DNA of 64,000 bases from NCBI RefSeq assembly GCF_000224145.3, contig NC_020166.2, positions 5,571,050 to 5,635,049 of the forward strand, written 5' to 3'. The translations under genes and the position numbers were made by a program. This stretch comes from Ciona intestinalis. Taxonomy: Eukaryota > Chordata > Ascidiacea > Phlebobranchia > Cionidae. The notes under the pieces are model-generated. The model was not told where the DNA came from and ran no database searches. It was given only the letters and a program-made list of their open reading frames with translations. Below are positions 15,550 to 26,700 of the stretch, in pieces; position 1 is the first letter of the stretch; every line of letters begins with the position of its first letter.

Positions 15550-15988
15550 TGATCTTTGTATTGTAATGTGTTTTTCCTAACTTGTGCCTTTGTTTCCGCT
15601 TATGCTCATTGTATAATTATTTATATGTGATACAAATGACTGAAACATGAAGACGCTGCTTCTCAATCTGCATATTGTTTGTTCAGATGTTTAATACTTA
15701 TATGTTGATCATTAAGTATAAATTTCATTCATGTATACTAATAAATTTGACTGTAGTGCTCTAATGGAGTTGCACTACAGATTGACAGCTCTGTGCAATC
15801 AGGTGAAAAATATTGCATAAATAAAACTGTCTAATGCTGACAATCACTATTATTTTAATGCCAGTTTTGTTCTATTCTATTGTCATGCGTTACTGGTATA
15901 AATTTGACCGCTAGGTTACAGAAACAAGTCTAGGACAAACCAACACTTTTTTTCATTCCAGTTGGTTATATAAAATAGGCAGAACAAT

Positions 15989-16312
15989 ATGTCAAGTATG
16001 TCGTGCAATAAGAGGTTAAAAATACAGCAGGATGTTCAGCTCGATTACGGAAATAGGAAAAATGATCAATGTATTAAAACTTTTTTTCCCATGCGTGTTT
16101 TTTCTCGGTGTATTGGACTGATGCGGTCAACGCAGATGTTTGGAAAAATACGCAACAAATATGTTACCCGATTCTCACAGCAGAGGAGAATGGTCATCAG
16201 TGGCGATTTAAGATATATAAAAGTCCGCGCTACGCTTATACGTGGACCTCCCACTTTATCACAACACCTGGTCACTCGTAAACCAATCGCATTCAAAATG
16301 TTACATATATAG
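15989..16312 (+). CDS. Possible small basic protein, 107 codons, unrecognised
   Basis: This open frame starts MSSMSCNKRLKIQ and is rich in Arg and Lys. An acceptor-like TTTTTCATTCCAG lies 28 bp upstream of the ATG, and AATAAA follows about 30 bp after the stop, so a small terminal exon is conceivable. I recognise no domain. An equally long frame on the opposite strand (16066-16434) shows that chance is a serious alternative. Confidence 0.2.
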   Translation: MSSMSCNKRLKIQQDVQLDYGNRKNDQCIKTFFPMRVFSRCIGLMRSTQMFGKIRNKYVTRFSQQRRMVISGDLRYIKVRATLIRGPPTLSQHLVTRKPIAFKMLHI

Positions 16313-16473
16313 CTCTCACTGATACACGCTGTATATGTATTTAATAAAAACGTGCATTCATGTCGAAAATTAACTTTGAAAGTGGTCGTGTTCGGTAACC
16401 ATAATTCACTTGTATTAAATTTATTACGCGGCATGTGTTCTGGTGGCTTATGATGTAATAATCACAATATACA

Positions 16474-16648
16474 GTAGGGTGGGGAACATGTGACTCGTCC
16501 CGTTTAGTAGCAAACAAAGAACATTTAAAAAGTTATAAAATGGTATTCTCACGACTCCCATATACTGTTGTTAATTGTTTAAAACACGATCAGGGTATTT
16601 GGATATTGTGTTCTAAAGGTGTCCCGTCTTCCCCCACACTACTGTAAT
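16474..16648. repeat. MITE copy, family A (first of a cluster of three)
   Basis: The copy runs from AGGGTGGGGAACATGTGACTC to AAGGTGTCCCGTCTTCCCCC and holds the blocks TAGCAAACAAAGAAC and AAAACACGATCAGGGTATTT. It is followed closely by two more copies. Confidence 0.85.
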
Positions 16649-16794
16649 TACATCATACTTGACATTCTGACGTCACCAATGAGGATTATATAATATACAA
16701 TTTACTATTTTAACATGTTTGTGCAAACAAATGCAAACACATGTTATATCGTGTATTATGGGAGGCTCCTAATGATTCGTCTTTTAAATATACA

Positions 16795-16993
16795 ATATCT
16801 GAAGAAAGACGGGACTTACCTTTCTCACATGGTATACTAATACCCCGACCGTTTTTTAAATATTTAGCAACGACCTACGTAAGTCGTGAAGTACGGTTTT
16901 GTAATTCTTGCATTTTCTTTTTTAACTATCATGACTACTGGCAGTCAAGAAAACAGAATGAAAGGTGGTGTCCCATCTTCCCCATCCTACTAT
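16795..16993. repeat. MITE copy, family A (second of the cluster, diverged)
   Basis: A degraded left end (TATCTGAAGAAAGACGGGAC) is followed by the shared ACGTAAGTCGTGAAGTACGG block and a right end GGTGTCCCATCTTCCCCATCC. It is older than its neighbours, judged by divergence. Confidence 0.7.
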
Positions 16994-17192
16994 ATAGTAA
17001 GGTGGGGGAAGACGGGACACCTTTAGCACACAATATCCAAATACCCTGATCGTGTTTTAAACAATTAACAACAGTCTGTATGTTGGTCCCAAGGTTACGG
17101 TTTAATATTTCTTGAATATTATTTTAATATTACCAAATTAGACGAAAAAATAGAATGAAAAGGTGTCTTATACTTCCCCACCCCACCATATA
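16994..17192. repeat. MITE copy, family A (third of the cluster)
   Basis: It abuts the preceding copy with only TATATAG-type sequence between. It begins AAGGTGGGGGAAGACGGGAC and ends GGTGTCTTATACTTCCCCACC, with CCTGATCGTGTTTTAAACA inside. Confidence 0.85.
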
Positions 17193-18436
17193 TTGCAAAA
17201 AGGTGTAAAATAGTTTAAACGCGATTGGACTTAACAAAGTGCAAGATCAGAGATCATTGCTTTAGAGCGGTTGGTGTTGAAGCATGCGAATAATCATTAT
17301 GTTCACATATTTCGGGTTTGTGTTTTTCAATAATCACCGAACCACGCAACTTGCGGCGAATAGACCAATCGTTTTAATCAAGCAATATATGCCGCAGTTC
17401 ACAACACAGTTGCGCAATCTCCATTCTGATTTGGTGGTTTCCGAAGCTGTGGAATGCGTTGATTAGTCACGTGAGTAGCCTTAGCCAATGGGCAACGACC
17501 ATGTATTTTGCGTGGAATAGTTCGCAAATTTAAGTGAAGCCAGAGTCGGTAATTCATTTCACAATTTGTTGGGTGGCGTGTGGTGGTGTTTATAAGTTTT
17601 TACATGTTTACTTGCATGGTGTGCTGTGGTAGTGTGGTTCTTGATATTAATATTTTGTTGCTAAACTTATTCATTTAAATTCAGGACTCTTAAAGCGTTG
17701 CATTTATTGCAGATGGAGAATGAATGAATGAATGAATGAATGAATGAAGTGGGGCGCGCTTAACGTTTGAAAGCAGAAGGTGTGTAAGATTTTACTACGT
17801 GCCAAAATAACTGTATGGACAATCCATATCAGATTTACCAGTTTATATTGACTAAGGGAGTTTTCTTTTCAAGCAGGTTATGGAACTTCGGCGAGATGGA
17901 AATTTAAGCCATCTAAATATGGACGCTGCTGATGGTACCTATATTCTGCACCTGTAGAGGAGTTGGTTGTTCTTGAACTTTACGTATCCCGAAGATAGAT
18001 GTGCAAGAACAAGTTAATTTGTGATCTTCATATTGTAATTTTAATTGCCTTATTGCGTGTTGTGTATTTTGTGCATTTAATTTTATTGCATCGGTTGAAG
18101 CTGCTTGGTGGCGCCAATGGGCAAGAAGAAAGAAGACTTCAACAGGCAAGTTAGGTTAGTGGCTACATCTTAATTTAGGCTAAATATACAGGTCTTGATG
18201 AATGGATGAAAGGATGGAGCTACCGGAGCAATTCTTGCCTCAGAAGAAACTTCTAGATGATCAAGGGAAGATTACAGTAGTTTGCACCTTCCGTTCCCCG
18301 TTAGGTTTAACATCCGTCCAATTTGCGGCGGTAAACTGCGTTTAGTTCGTTCGTAAAACGGGTGGGTGGGGTAGAGCACACAAGTCTAAACATAAAATCG
18401 CGTGTTTTGCGACGGCAAAAGGGGAGGGTGCGTTGT
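17193..18436. other. Unresolved, possibly transcribed region
   Basis: Scattered splice-like motifs and short frames occur, for example a start at about 18118 reading MGKKKEDFNRQV, but no exon chain with consistent phase could be built. A GAAT microsatellite lies at 17718-17748. CCAAT-type boxes at about 17363 and 17484 could belong to a promoter for the locus that follows. Confidence 0.3.
17718..17748. repeat. GAAT tetranucleotide microsatellite
   Basis: Seven or so perfect tandem copies of GAAT/TGAA. Confidence 0.9.
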
Positions 18437-18767
18437 TTTTCTTCTACAGATGGCGATGAGAAGTCGAATGCAGACCCAAAGCTGAGGAACGTCTATACGT
18501 TTACAATGAATGTGCTTCGATATCTGTGCTACAACTTCATCGGACGTCATCCTACGGTTTCAACAACTAAGCGTGAGAAGAACATTTAAGGGTAAGTGGG
18601 TGTTCGTCTTGCACTTCAGTGATGTATACATAGTTAATATTTTTGTTATTTCAGATTCGGTACGTAAAAAAAAGAGCACGAGTGAATTTGATTGTCCAAC
18701 ACGAACAGCATGGAGCATGTGGTGGTCTCACTTTGGCACCCGTATTGTTAATTTTAGTGGAATGTAA
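18437..18767 (+). other. Possible 3' exons of an unidentified plus-strand gene
   Basis: A plausible exon ends at a GGGTAAGTGG donor near 18593. A second begins after TTGTTATTTCAG near 18654. Joined in the frame that starts MCFDICATTSSDVILRFQQL, they read through DSVRKKKSTSEFDC and CPTRTAWSMWWSHFGTRIV to a stop near 18767. An overlapping frame in the first exon is also open (ending TTKREKNI), so the true reading frame is uncertain. I recognise no family. The terminal-exon-like tandem array just downstream would supply its 3' end. Confidence 0.35.
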
Positions 18768-18785
18768 CTTCAATGATCTAACACT

Positions 18786-19140
18786 TTTGCACCCTTCTTT
18801 ATTTTTTAGTCCTATTGCAGTTTCAATAAAGACATTGATGTACCGAAAAGTGTTGGAATGTTAATACTTGCACCCTTTTATTTTTTAGTCCTTTGCAGTT
18901 TCAATAAAGACAGTTTCAATAAAGACATTGATGTACCAAAAAGTGTTGGAATGTTAATACTTGCACCCTTTTATTTTTTAGTCCTTTGCAGTTTCAATAA
19001 AGACAGTTTCAATAAAGACATTGATGTACCAAAAAGTGTTGGAATGTTAATACTTGCACCCTTTTATTTTTTAGTCCTTTGCAGTTTCAATAAAGACAGT
19101 TTCAATAAAGACATTGATATACCGAAAAGTTTTGAAATGT
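18786..19140 (+). repeat. 93-bp tandem array carrying repeated acceptor and polyadenylation motifs
   Basis: The motif TGTTGGAATGTTAATACTTG starts at 18851, 18944 and 19037, an exact 93-bp period, with a diverged partial unit before and after. Each unit contains a pyrimidine-rich CTTTTATTTTTTAG acceptor-like tract followed within about 20 bases by one or two TTTCAATAAAGAC polyadenylation-type motifs. Since 93 is a multiple of three, the array is open in one frame by construction, which I do not read as coding. Confidence 0.85.
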
Positions 19141-19350
19141 TAATATAAACGAAACGTAACTTCGGTTTATAATTGCTCATTACCGTTACTGGAACTTGGA
19201 CAATAAAAATGAGGTCTTTTGCAGTTTCAATAAAGACATTGATATACCGAAAAGTTTTGGAATGTTAATATAAACGAAACGTAACTTCAGTTTATAATTG
19301 CTCATTACCGTTACTGGAACTTGGACAATAAAAATGAGGTCTTGTAGTAT
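19105..19350 (+). repeat. 125-bp tandem duplication at the end of the array
   Basis: The segment from ACATTGATATACCGAAAAGT to GGACAATAAAAATGAGGTCT occurs at about 19111 and again at about 19236 with very few differences. It begins with the same CAGTTTCAATAAAGAC block as the 93-bp units, so the two arrays share ancestry. Confidence 0.85.
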
Positions 19351-20205
19351 TAGATAAGTATCCTTCACGGTAGTGAAATGACTGAAATAAAAAATGGAAT
19401 CCCAATATGTAACAGCTGTGAAGTTTTAGGAGAGTTAAGAATTGGGTAAGATGGAACACGCGCCTTATTTGGAGGAAATCATCCTAATAGAAAAACATGT
19501 AACATCGGATGTGCTAGGAAAATAATGTTAAATGAATTTTGTTGAACGTTTTTTATGGTGGTTTAGGGTGAGGCAAGATGCTTATTCTTTGTCCTCTGTC
19601 CTATTTGGCAATCACATTTACAGAAATAAATAAACGGCCCGCCGCGAATGCAGATGTTGTTAATTAAAAGGTGCGTTTATTAAAAACATTGTGTTTAATA
19701 AAATCCCATTTTACGCCACCAATGGGGACTAACTTCAATAGCACTAAGTTTCACAGACATGCAGTTTATTATAATGTATATTATAAACACACGACAGGTT
19801 ACATAAGTGGTTACTGGGTTATTTACAAATGACGATGGATTAATTAGGATGGCAAGACGAATCTTACAGATCGGTGATGCAATGTGTAATTAATATAAAC
19901 ACTCCGCTAACAACACTGCACTATAAAGAACAGTTCAATAGGGGCCAGTAAAATGAATTAACAACACTGAGTGAAATTATACGATACATAGGTACTAATA
20001 ATGGTTTGAAACATATTACAATTTCAGGCAATTACACTTGCGGCAAGAAAAAAAGGAACAGAAAGTGCAATATAGTCAGTTGCCAATTTATAATTAATGG
20101 AGGTTGTTATATTTACGAATGCCCGTATACGTCTAGTGAACGTACAACTGTTACAGCTGCTAAGCAACAAACAGGGACGGACGATTGAAGAGTGATGGTT
20201 GCCAA
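19351..20205. other. Intergenic, nothing recognised
   Basis: No coding signal could be supported in this interval. It should contain the 3' UTR of the tetraspanin gene at its right edge. Confidence 0.4.
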
Positions 20206-22737
20206 CTAAACTAACTCGTATTTATTTGCGTTGATGCTTGATGCAAGACAGCAGGACAAAATTAGGCCGACCAGCTGTAAAAAAAGTGATTATAATTAGA
20301 TTGTTTCTCACCTAAATAGTGGTTGTAAATTTAATGATAGAATTACATGCTTACGATCAAAGTACACCTAAAACACCAGTTCACTAAGAAACTGTTTTAA
20401 ACCTTTAAACAATAAAAACAACTTTGGTTTAGAAGCACAGAGACTTTCCAGGCATTAAAAGTAATAAAACTACCGGCGTTTATCAGATTTACCTGAAAGA
20501 AAGCAACACCAAACATTGAGCCGATGACTATTCCAAGGTTTTTGTTCACAACTCCAAAGACTAACTGAGGACATCCCTACAATGATAACAGTAACAGGTT
20601 ATAGTTAAAATGGTCTAAACGTAACACAAATGAAACGTTAACGCAATAAAGCTTATACCTAAAAGAAATTGTAATCAAAATATGGATTATCAATCGAAAA
20701 ACGACTTCTCTAACTCTTGAGTTGCCCGCCCATGTAAAAATAACGAAGTAATCAATATCATTACAACAACAAAACTGGTATGTGGTATTATCTATATCAA
20801 AAACAGTGCTGGCCCATCATGCAATGTAAGCTTACCATACCCATAAAGTTAGAAAACACAGCGCAGATCACGTAAAACCAGTTGTTACCTGATTGTAGAC
20901 ATACTCTGAAGCATCTTGTGTTGGAAGTCCCACAATTTCAACCTTATTATCCACCAAATGCTCCTTACAGTAGGTTAGGTTGGAGCAACAACTCATTGGA
21001 ACAGTATTTGGATTCCAACCCGGCAGGGTATAGTAGTCAGTATAGTTGTTTGAACCACAGCAGTGCAGCTGTAATTTGTGAGTTTAAAAATTAAACTTAT
21101 TTTTATTTAACACTGTCAACAATATGATTGCTTAAGGTTTTCTAAATCCAAATAGATCTAGTTTTTTTAATGGTAGGAAATTCGCGTGTTTTGTTCCAAG
21201 GGAGCTTGCGCACAAAATAAGAGCCATAAATAATTCATAATTGAAGTTTAGTTGATTTTGATGGGACATGTAGTGTATAATAACAAAGCCAAGGATATTT
21301 AAAGTATAAGATACCATATGTATACCAATTGCAATTGATGGTACGTCACAATATTTTACTTACTGTTTTTTGAGCATTATCCACAGCAGTTTTATATGCC
21401 CCATCTGTCTTGTACTTCTTCATCGCATTTTGCATGCCTGCCTCAAAGCCGTTGTTGATCTTAAAATTGCCAAAATGAGTTTTTATTTTTGTAAAACATT
21501 TTTAAATGTATTTTTGCTACAAAACAGGTCAGTCATATAACTTCACACATATAGAGATGTTCAATTCTTTTACAGTAACATTTTATTATATCATTCCTAC
21601 TAATGCCATATGGTGATTGATAAATGTATGAAATACCAAAGCTCAAAGCATAAATGTTTTTTAAGATGTAGTAACTGACTGCTGGCATAAACAATTTATT
21701 TCCAATTTCAGGTATTTAAAATTTTAATAGGCACTCAATTCAGGGTAATATAGAACAATCAATAAGTACAGACCAATGAGGCATCCAATTAAAACAACAT
21801 CACATTTAAAAATATTTTGCAATCAATATTCCTACTGGCATAATGCATGACCTTATGCTTAATACCTTGTTTCGAGAAATTATTACAGCAAGGGCTCCAA
21901 CAACCTCGGCCAGGAACACTACACCGAGGCATACAGCATACTGTAGAGGATAGAATAAATAATTCATTACAAACACACAAGACTTTATTATTTGATGCAT
22001 GCATATTTTATGTTTATATTATAAAATAATCAATGGGCCTCCTGGCAATATTTCTGATCAATAAAGGTGTTTACAAATCAGAAATCTGCTTCAATATACA
22101 TTTATTAAAGGGGCATACCTTACTAGCTGTCCAAGCAACATGCTATGGCTGAGACAACAATGTGAAATATACCGGTAGTAATAGAAATACTACAGCCAAT
22201 ACAAAAACATGACTCACTGTTCTCAGTAAACAAGTGTTTCCTTTCATAGTAGCACAGCATCCAGCCAACCCAACAACTACTATGAAAGCGCCAACACCTA
22301 TCATAACATAGGGAACACTGGTAAAATCAGTTGTCGAGAGCAAGTTATAACTTGTGAGGCTGATCTTGCTGTATGTTCCAGCCACCAACAATGCTATACC
22401 AATAACCTAAAACAAAAATCCATTAAAAAAAATAAAGTTGAGAAGTTTATTTTCAAATATTGTAAAATAAATAACGACGCATCACCCAATGGACAACCCC
22501 ACTAAGGGTCCAATTCACTAATTGTTTACCAAAATCTACAAGAGCTTAGAGTTTACTATGGCCTATATCGCAATATAACATGGGATCATCAGTAAGCCAC
22601 TTTAATACAATGCATTCCACATTTTAATAAACAACATACAACAAAATTGAGCTTACCAGGAATATCAATGTAAAAATTGCAAGTAGCGTTTTCATGCAAG
22701 TAACTGCAGGAGTTGTTTTCATTGATCTGGACACCAT
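20206..22737 (-). CDS. CD63-like tetraspanin
   Basis: Seven exons (22737-22657, 22406-22218, 21940-21866, 21459-21364, 21068-20889, 20576-20493, 20274-20206) all join in phase 0 to a 257-residue protein. The order is TM1 (LLAIFTLIFLVIGIALLVAG), TM2 with VVVGLAGCCATMKGN, TM3 (VVFLAEVVGALAVII), a large extracellular loop with HCCGSNNYTDY, SCCSN and a final GCP, and TM4 ending SCCLA. The CCG motif and paired cysteines define tetraspanins. The ANYTD-like block and the short C-terminal tail ending YELV, a YxxPhi sorting motif like that of CD63, favour the CD63 group. It would organise membrane microdomains and traffic to late endosomes. It is divergent from importin-5, with about 1 kb between the start codons. 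Confidence 0.9.
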
Positions 22738-23748
22738 TTTGACGAACTTTGTTCCTATAACAGTAACAGTAGCCAACAGCTGTACTTATTTTACCTACGT
22801 GCAATTTATTTCTGTAATAAAAAGACTATGGTAAAATATCAACCGGAGCCATTAGGCCTTATAACTACACATCCGCCTACAGCCCTACCAGTATTGTACT
22901 TTGGCCCTGTCAATACCTACGTAATACCATTATACAAAAATTAGGCGGATATCGGGTACAATGGCATCACCGCTTCGCTGCCTTTGGTCGATTTTTTACA
23001 CCAACTTCCTTGCTGTTGACTCTATAGTTGTTCCTTACTTTGTTATATGGTTATCCGCGTTACAATTGACCTATAAACTACTTACTAACAGTAACAGACC
23101 AAACTCGATCGCGTAATTTTAGTCGAGGAGATCTCGTGACTTCGTTTACAAACTTACCTCTCTCTCTCTCATTGTTCGTTTACACACTCATTATGACGCA
23201 ATATCGTAAGACAGAAACAGTCGGTCTCGCTTTTTTTACGTTCTTCGTATTTTTTTTGGTTAAACCAGAGATACAAAACGACACTTACGGCATCTCTGGT
23301 TGAATAATACTCTTACTAACCCAAAGTGACTAACTATGATTAGACACCCAGATGAACAATCTAAAACAACTGTAAACCTGGCCTTACGCTTTTTAGCAAT
23401 GAACAATTTATGTGCATGCTAGTTTAACCCAGAGGTTCCTTCAATCTTCACTGTATAAACGCTATTTTCACGTAAATCTTGCATATTTTGACACCTAGTA
23501 AAATGTTGTCCCCGTTTTTTAAACGACGGCAACCAAGTTTGGATTTCTATACGATATGAAGTTCCACGCCGCTGTTATGGGGAAATAAATATGGAGTATG
23601 TGTGCCGTCTGCTGGTATAGGTTTACAGATTACAAGTTTGAAAATGTGATTAGGATTTACCTAACATCACGTTTTGGTATATTAAGCAATTACTCTCTTT
23701 ATAGGTTTTAAAATTGGTGTTTGGAATAGGATCTGTCACCTTACAAAC
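22738..23748. other. Shared divergent promoter region, tetraspanin and IPO5
   Basis: About 1 kb separates the two start codons, with no other gene visible. It holds a short imperfect inverted repeat around 23240-23305 (CCAGAGATAC... and ...CATCTCTGG). Regulatory elements for both genes should lie here. Confidence 0.4.
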
Positions 23749-26700
23749 ATGACCGTTGGTAAATTTCGTGAAATTTTAACTGGAATAAACTCCAGCAATA
23801 ACGACACGAGAAATGCAGCTGAAGTAAGTTATTCCACGTAAACAGGTCTATTTTCCCATTCGATTAGAGTACACCTATATGTATTCGATGACAGTACACC
23901 TATTCAACAAGTATATTCAGTTCTATAATTGAAATTATGCTGACGTTTATTCTTTGCATATTATACTCTTTGCTGGAACATAAATCACTTTGTATTCTGG
24001 TCGCAGGTGCCTAGTGAACAATTTGGTTTCCAATTGTTCCTCCGGTATCACATAATTTTTAAACATAAAAAACAATAAATTTAAAAAAAAATGTTTTATC
24101 ATGGCAATTCGCTTGCCTTGCGCAAGGTTAACGATTCATTAATTCGCAATAGCGATATGTTATTTATAAGACATGGCAGATTATATTCTTGTTTCGCCCC
24201 ATTTTTTGTGCCAGTGAAAATTAAAAGCTTTAACTACTAGCCCCTAACAAATTGCCTAATCTGTAACAATATAATCAAAAGTAGTAACTCATTCTATAAT
24301 GTATATAATGATTCTTTGTTTAATTCATGATGATGGCTTTTATGAAAAATATGGTGAAGCCCGCAAAATCCACTCTCTCCCATTTTTTATGTTAATTTTC
24401 TGCAGACGCCTAAGTTTTTTTTTTAAGTTATACAGCGCTCATCAGGATAACCTTAGGAATATACCAAAATTTTATTAGCCACCGGGAGCAGCGTACCAAT
24501 CCGTTTGTCTCTTTGCTATGATAAACCATTGCTAACCAAATGCAAACAGTTTAACAACAAAAATGTGACTTTATAATAGATTGGCTGGCTCTTAATGAAA
24601 CAGCTAGCCATCAATTATTTTTTGTTTTAAAAATGTTTCTTAGGTTTACTGATACACACCTTTTAACACTAACAACCATTTTTGTTGCCAAAATTTTGCA
24701 GTGAGTATCAGGGAGGACTAGGAAATTTATATTTTTAGATCAAAAATTTTACAGTTGACCAGCTATAGTCCTACAGCTTAAACTTATACATACTCTTATA
24801 TATTGCACATAACCTAACTCTCCACACTAACAAATATATATCTATTATAAAATATAAAATTCCCTCCAGAAAGAATATGAAGAGGTGCCGCTAGTCAACA
24901 GATTCATGTTGCTTGTAGAAATACTTTCCACTCAAGAACAATGTTTACAAACCAGCACTCTTGCTGCTATTCTTCTACGTCGCATCATAACTTCTAGTTA
25001 CAATGAAAGTTTTGGTCAAATGGGTAAAAATATGTTTCTGATATTACGTTTGAGATATAAAATTGTTGTTCACTACTTTTGATCTCTGTACCAGTTTTTA
25101 TTAGGATTATCACTTATCAGCATAATAATATTTATATATATAAATAACAACAACGCTAACGGCTTAAGTCCCCAAAAATTTATGTATTAAAGAGCAAAAT
25201 GTATAGCAGTAAGCACTAGCAGGCAGCAGCTAATGTTGTATGTACCAGTAAAACATGTTATGTTTGTTTTGTTTTAGTTGATTGATTGTTATAATATGTA
25301 AGATGTAACCTTGATTGAGATAACAAGCAGGAACAAATCTGTTTAAATTATTCAATGGACTAGAATAGATCTTAGTGTTATATGTCTTAATTTTGGTATT
25401 AAAAAAAATATTTATAACAGCATGCCCTAGTGTTTGTTAATGTAATAAATTCACTTCTTCACCAGATGCGGATATGCAACCAAAACTAAGAGCTCAAGTA
25501 ATAGATTGCATTAAACAAGAAACAAACTCTGTACTGAGGAGGAAAAAAGCAGACTGCTTGTCTGAGCTTGCAAGAAAATCCATTGGTATACCTGCCTGGA
25601 ATTGAATACATATTATATATCAGTGCTATTAATTATTTGCACTCAAAATTGTCAGTTATGTTAATATGTATAATTGTGTTATGAATTTATGACCACATTA
25701 AGTAATTTTTACTCGTAGTTACATATCTGTACAAAACAGTATATGATGTTATACTGTAAGTATGCGCTACTGCTATGGTTTTTAATGACTCAACCTGTTA
25801 AAACTTAAAATCTCCACAGATGCAAATGGTAATAACCACTGGCCTGAAGTGTTGACGTTTATGTTTGGATGTGTCAACTCAACGGATCCTGGCATGAAAG
25901 AAATACCACTACATGTGTTCAGGTGTTTTTAATTAAAGAACCCGCTCATTTTAAAAATAGCAGTTGTTAAGTTAATGTTTGTGTGTTTGTTCTTATGCTC
26001 AGTTTTTGTTGGTAAAAGTGACCCAGACACTAAACAGTTAGATCAATGATACAGCAAATGGTTATTTGTTTATAAAAGTAAAGTTTAGCGCTGTGTATAT
26101 ATTATCGTTTAAGAGTAACTCAATTTATAAATGGCATACGTAAAAACAATTCCCCACAAAGTTACATACGTGGTAACTCATAAGTGCTGCTAAGATACAG
26201 TTTTAGCAACAAACCTGTTTGATTTTTCAGCCAATTTCCTGGTATTTTTGGAAACCAACAAGACCATTATCAGAACGTTATTCGACAAATGCTGGGACAA
26301 TGTATGATGGCCAGTGAACAGCCTTCGGTATGTTGTGCAATATTAGTGTATTGTCCATTGTAAAGCCTTATGGGCGGTGTCTCATTAGTTTCATTGTTCC
26401 CACAGATCCGTTTTCTTGCAGCGCAAGCAACTATGGCATTCCTTCTTACTAACACAGCTTCTAATCAATTGTTGAGGCATTTTCAAGAACTAATGCCTGC
26501 TGTTATACAGGTAAATTAAGCTTGTAGATTTAATTTAAAAGGAGCAATATTATAAATGTATATATATAAGTACATTAAAAGTAACATATCATAAACAACA
26601 AACAAGTAGCATATTTAAAGAAAACAAAAGAATGAGATAAGTACCATTAACAACCTATGTAACCTATTTTATGGTTATAAAGTTGTTTTTATAAAATTTA

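Noticed and set aside
18445-18490. C/D-box-like motifs (CGATGA ... CTGA) suggesting a snoRNA
   Set aside because: The spacing is too short for a full C/D snoRNA with guide regions, and no terminal stem is evident.
18858-19148. 96-codon repetitive open frame (LAPFYFLVLCSFNKDSFNKD repeated)
   Set aside because: A product of a 93-bp (multiple of three) tandem array of noncoding splice and polyadenylation motifs.
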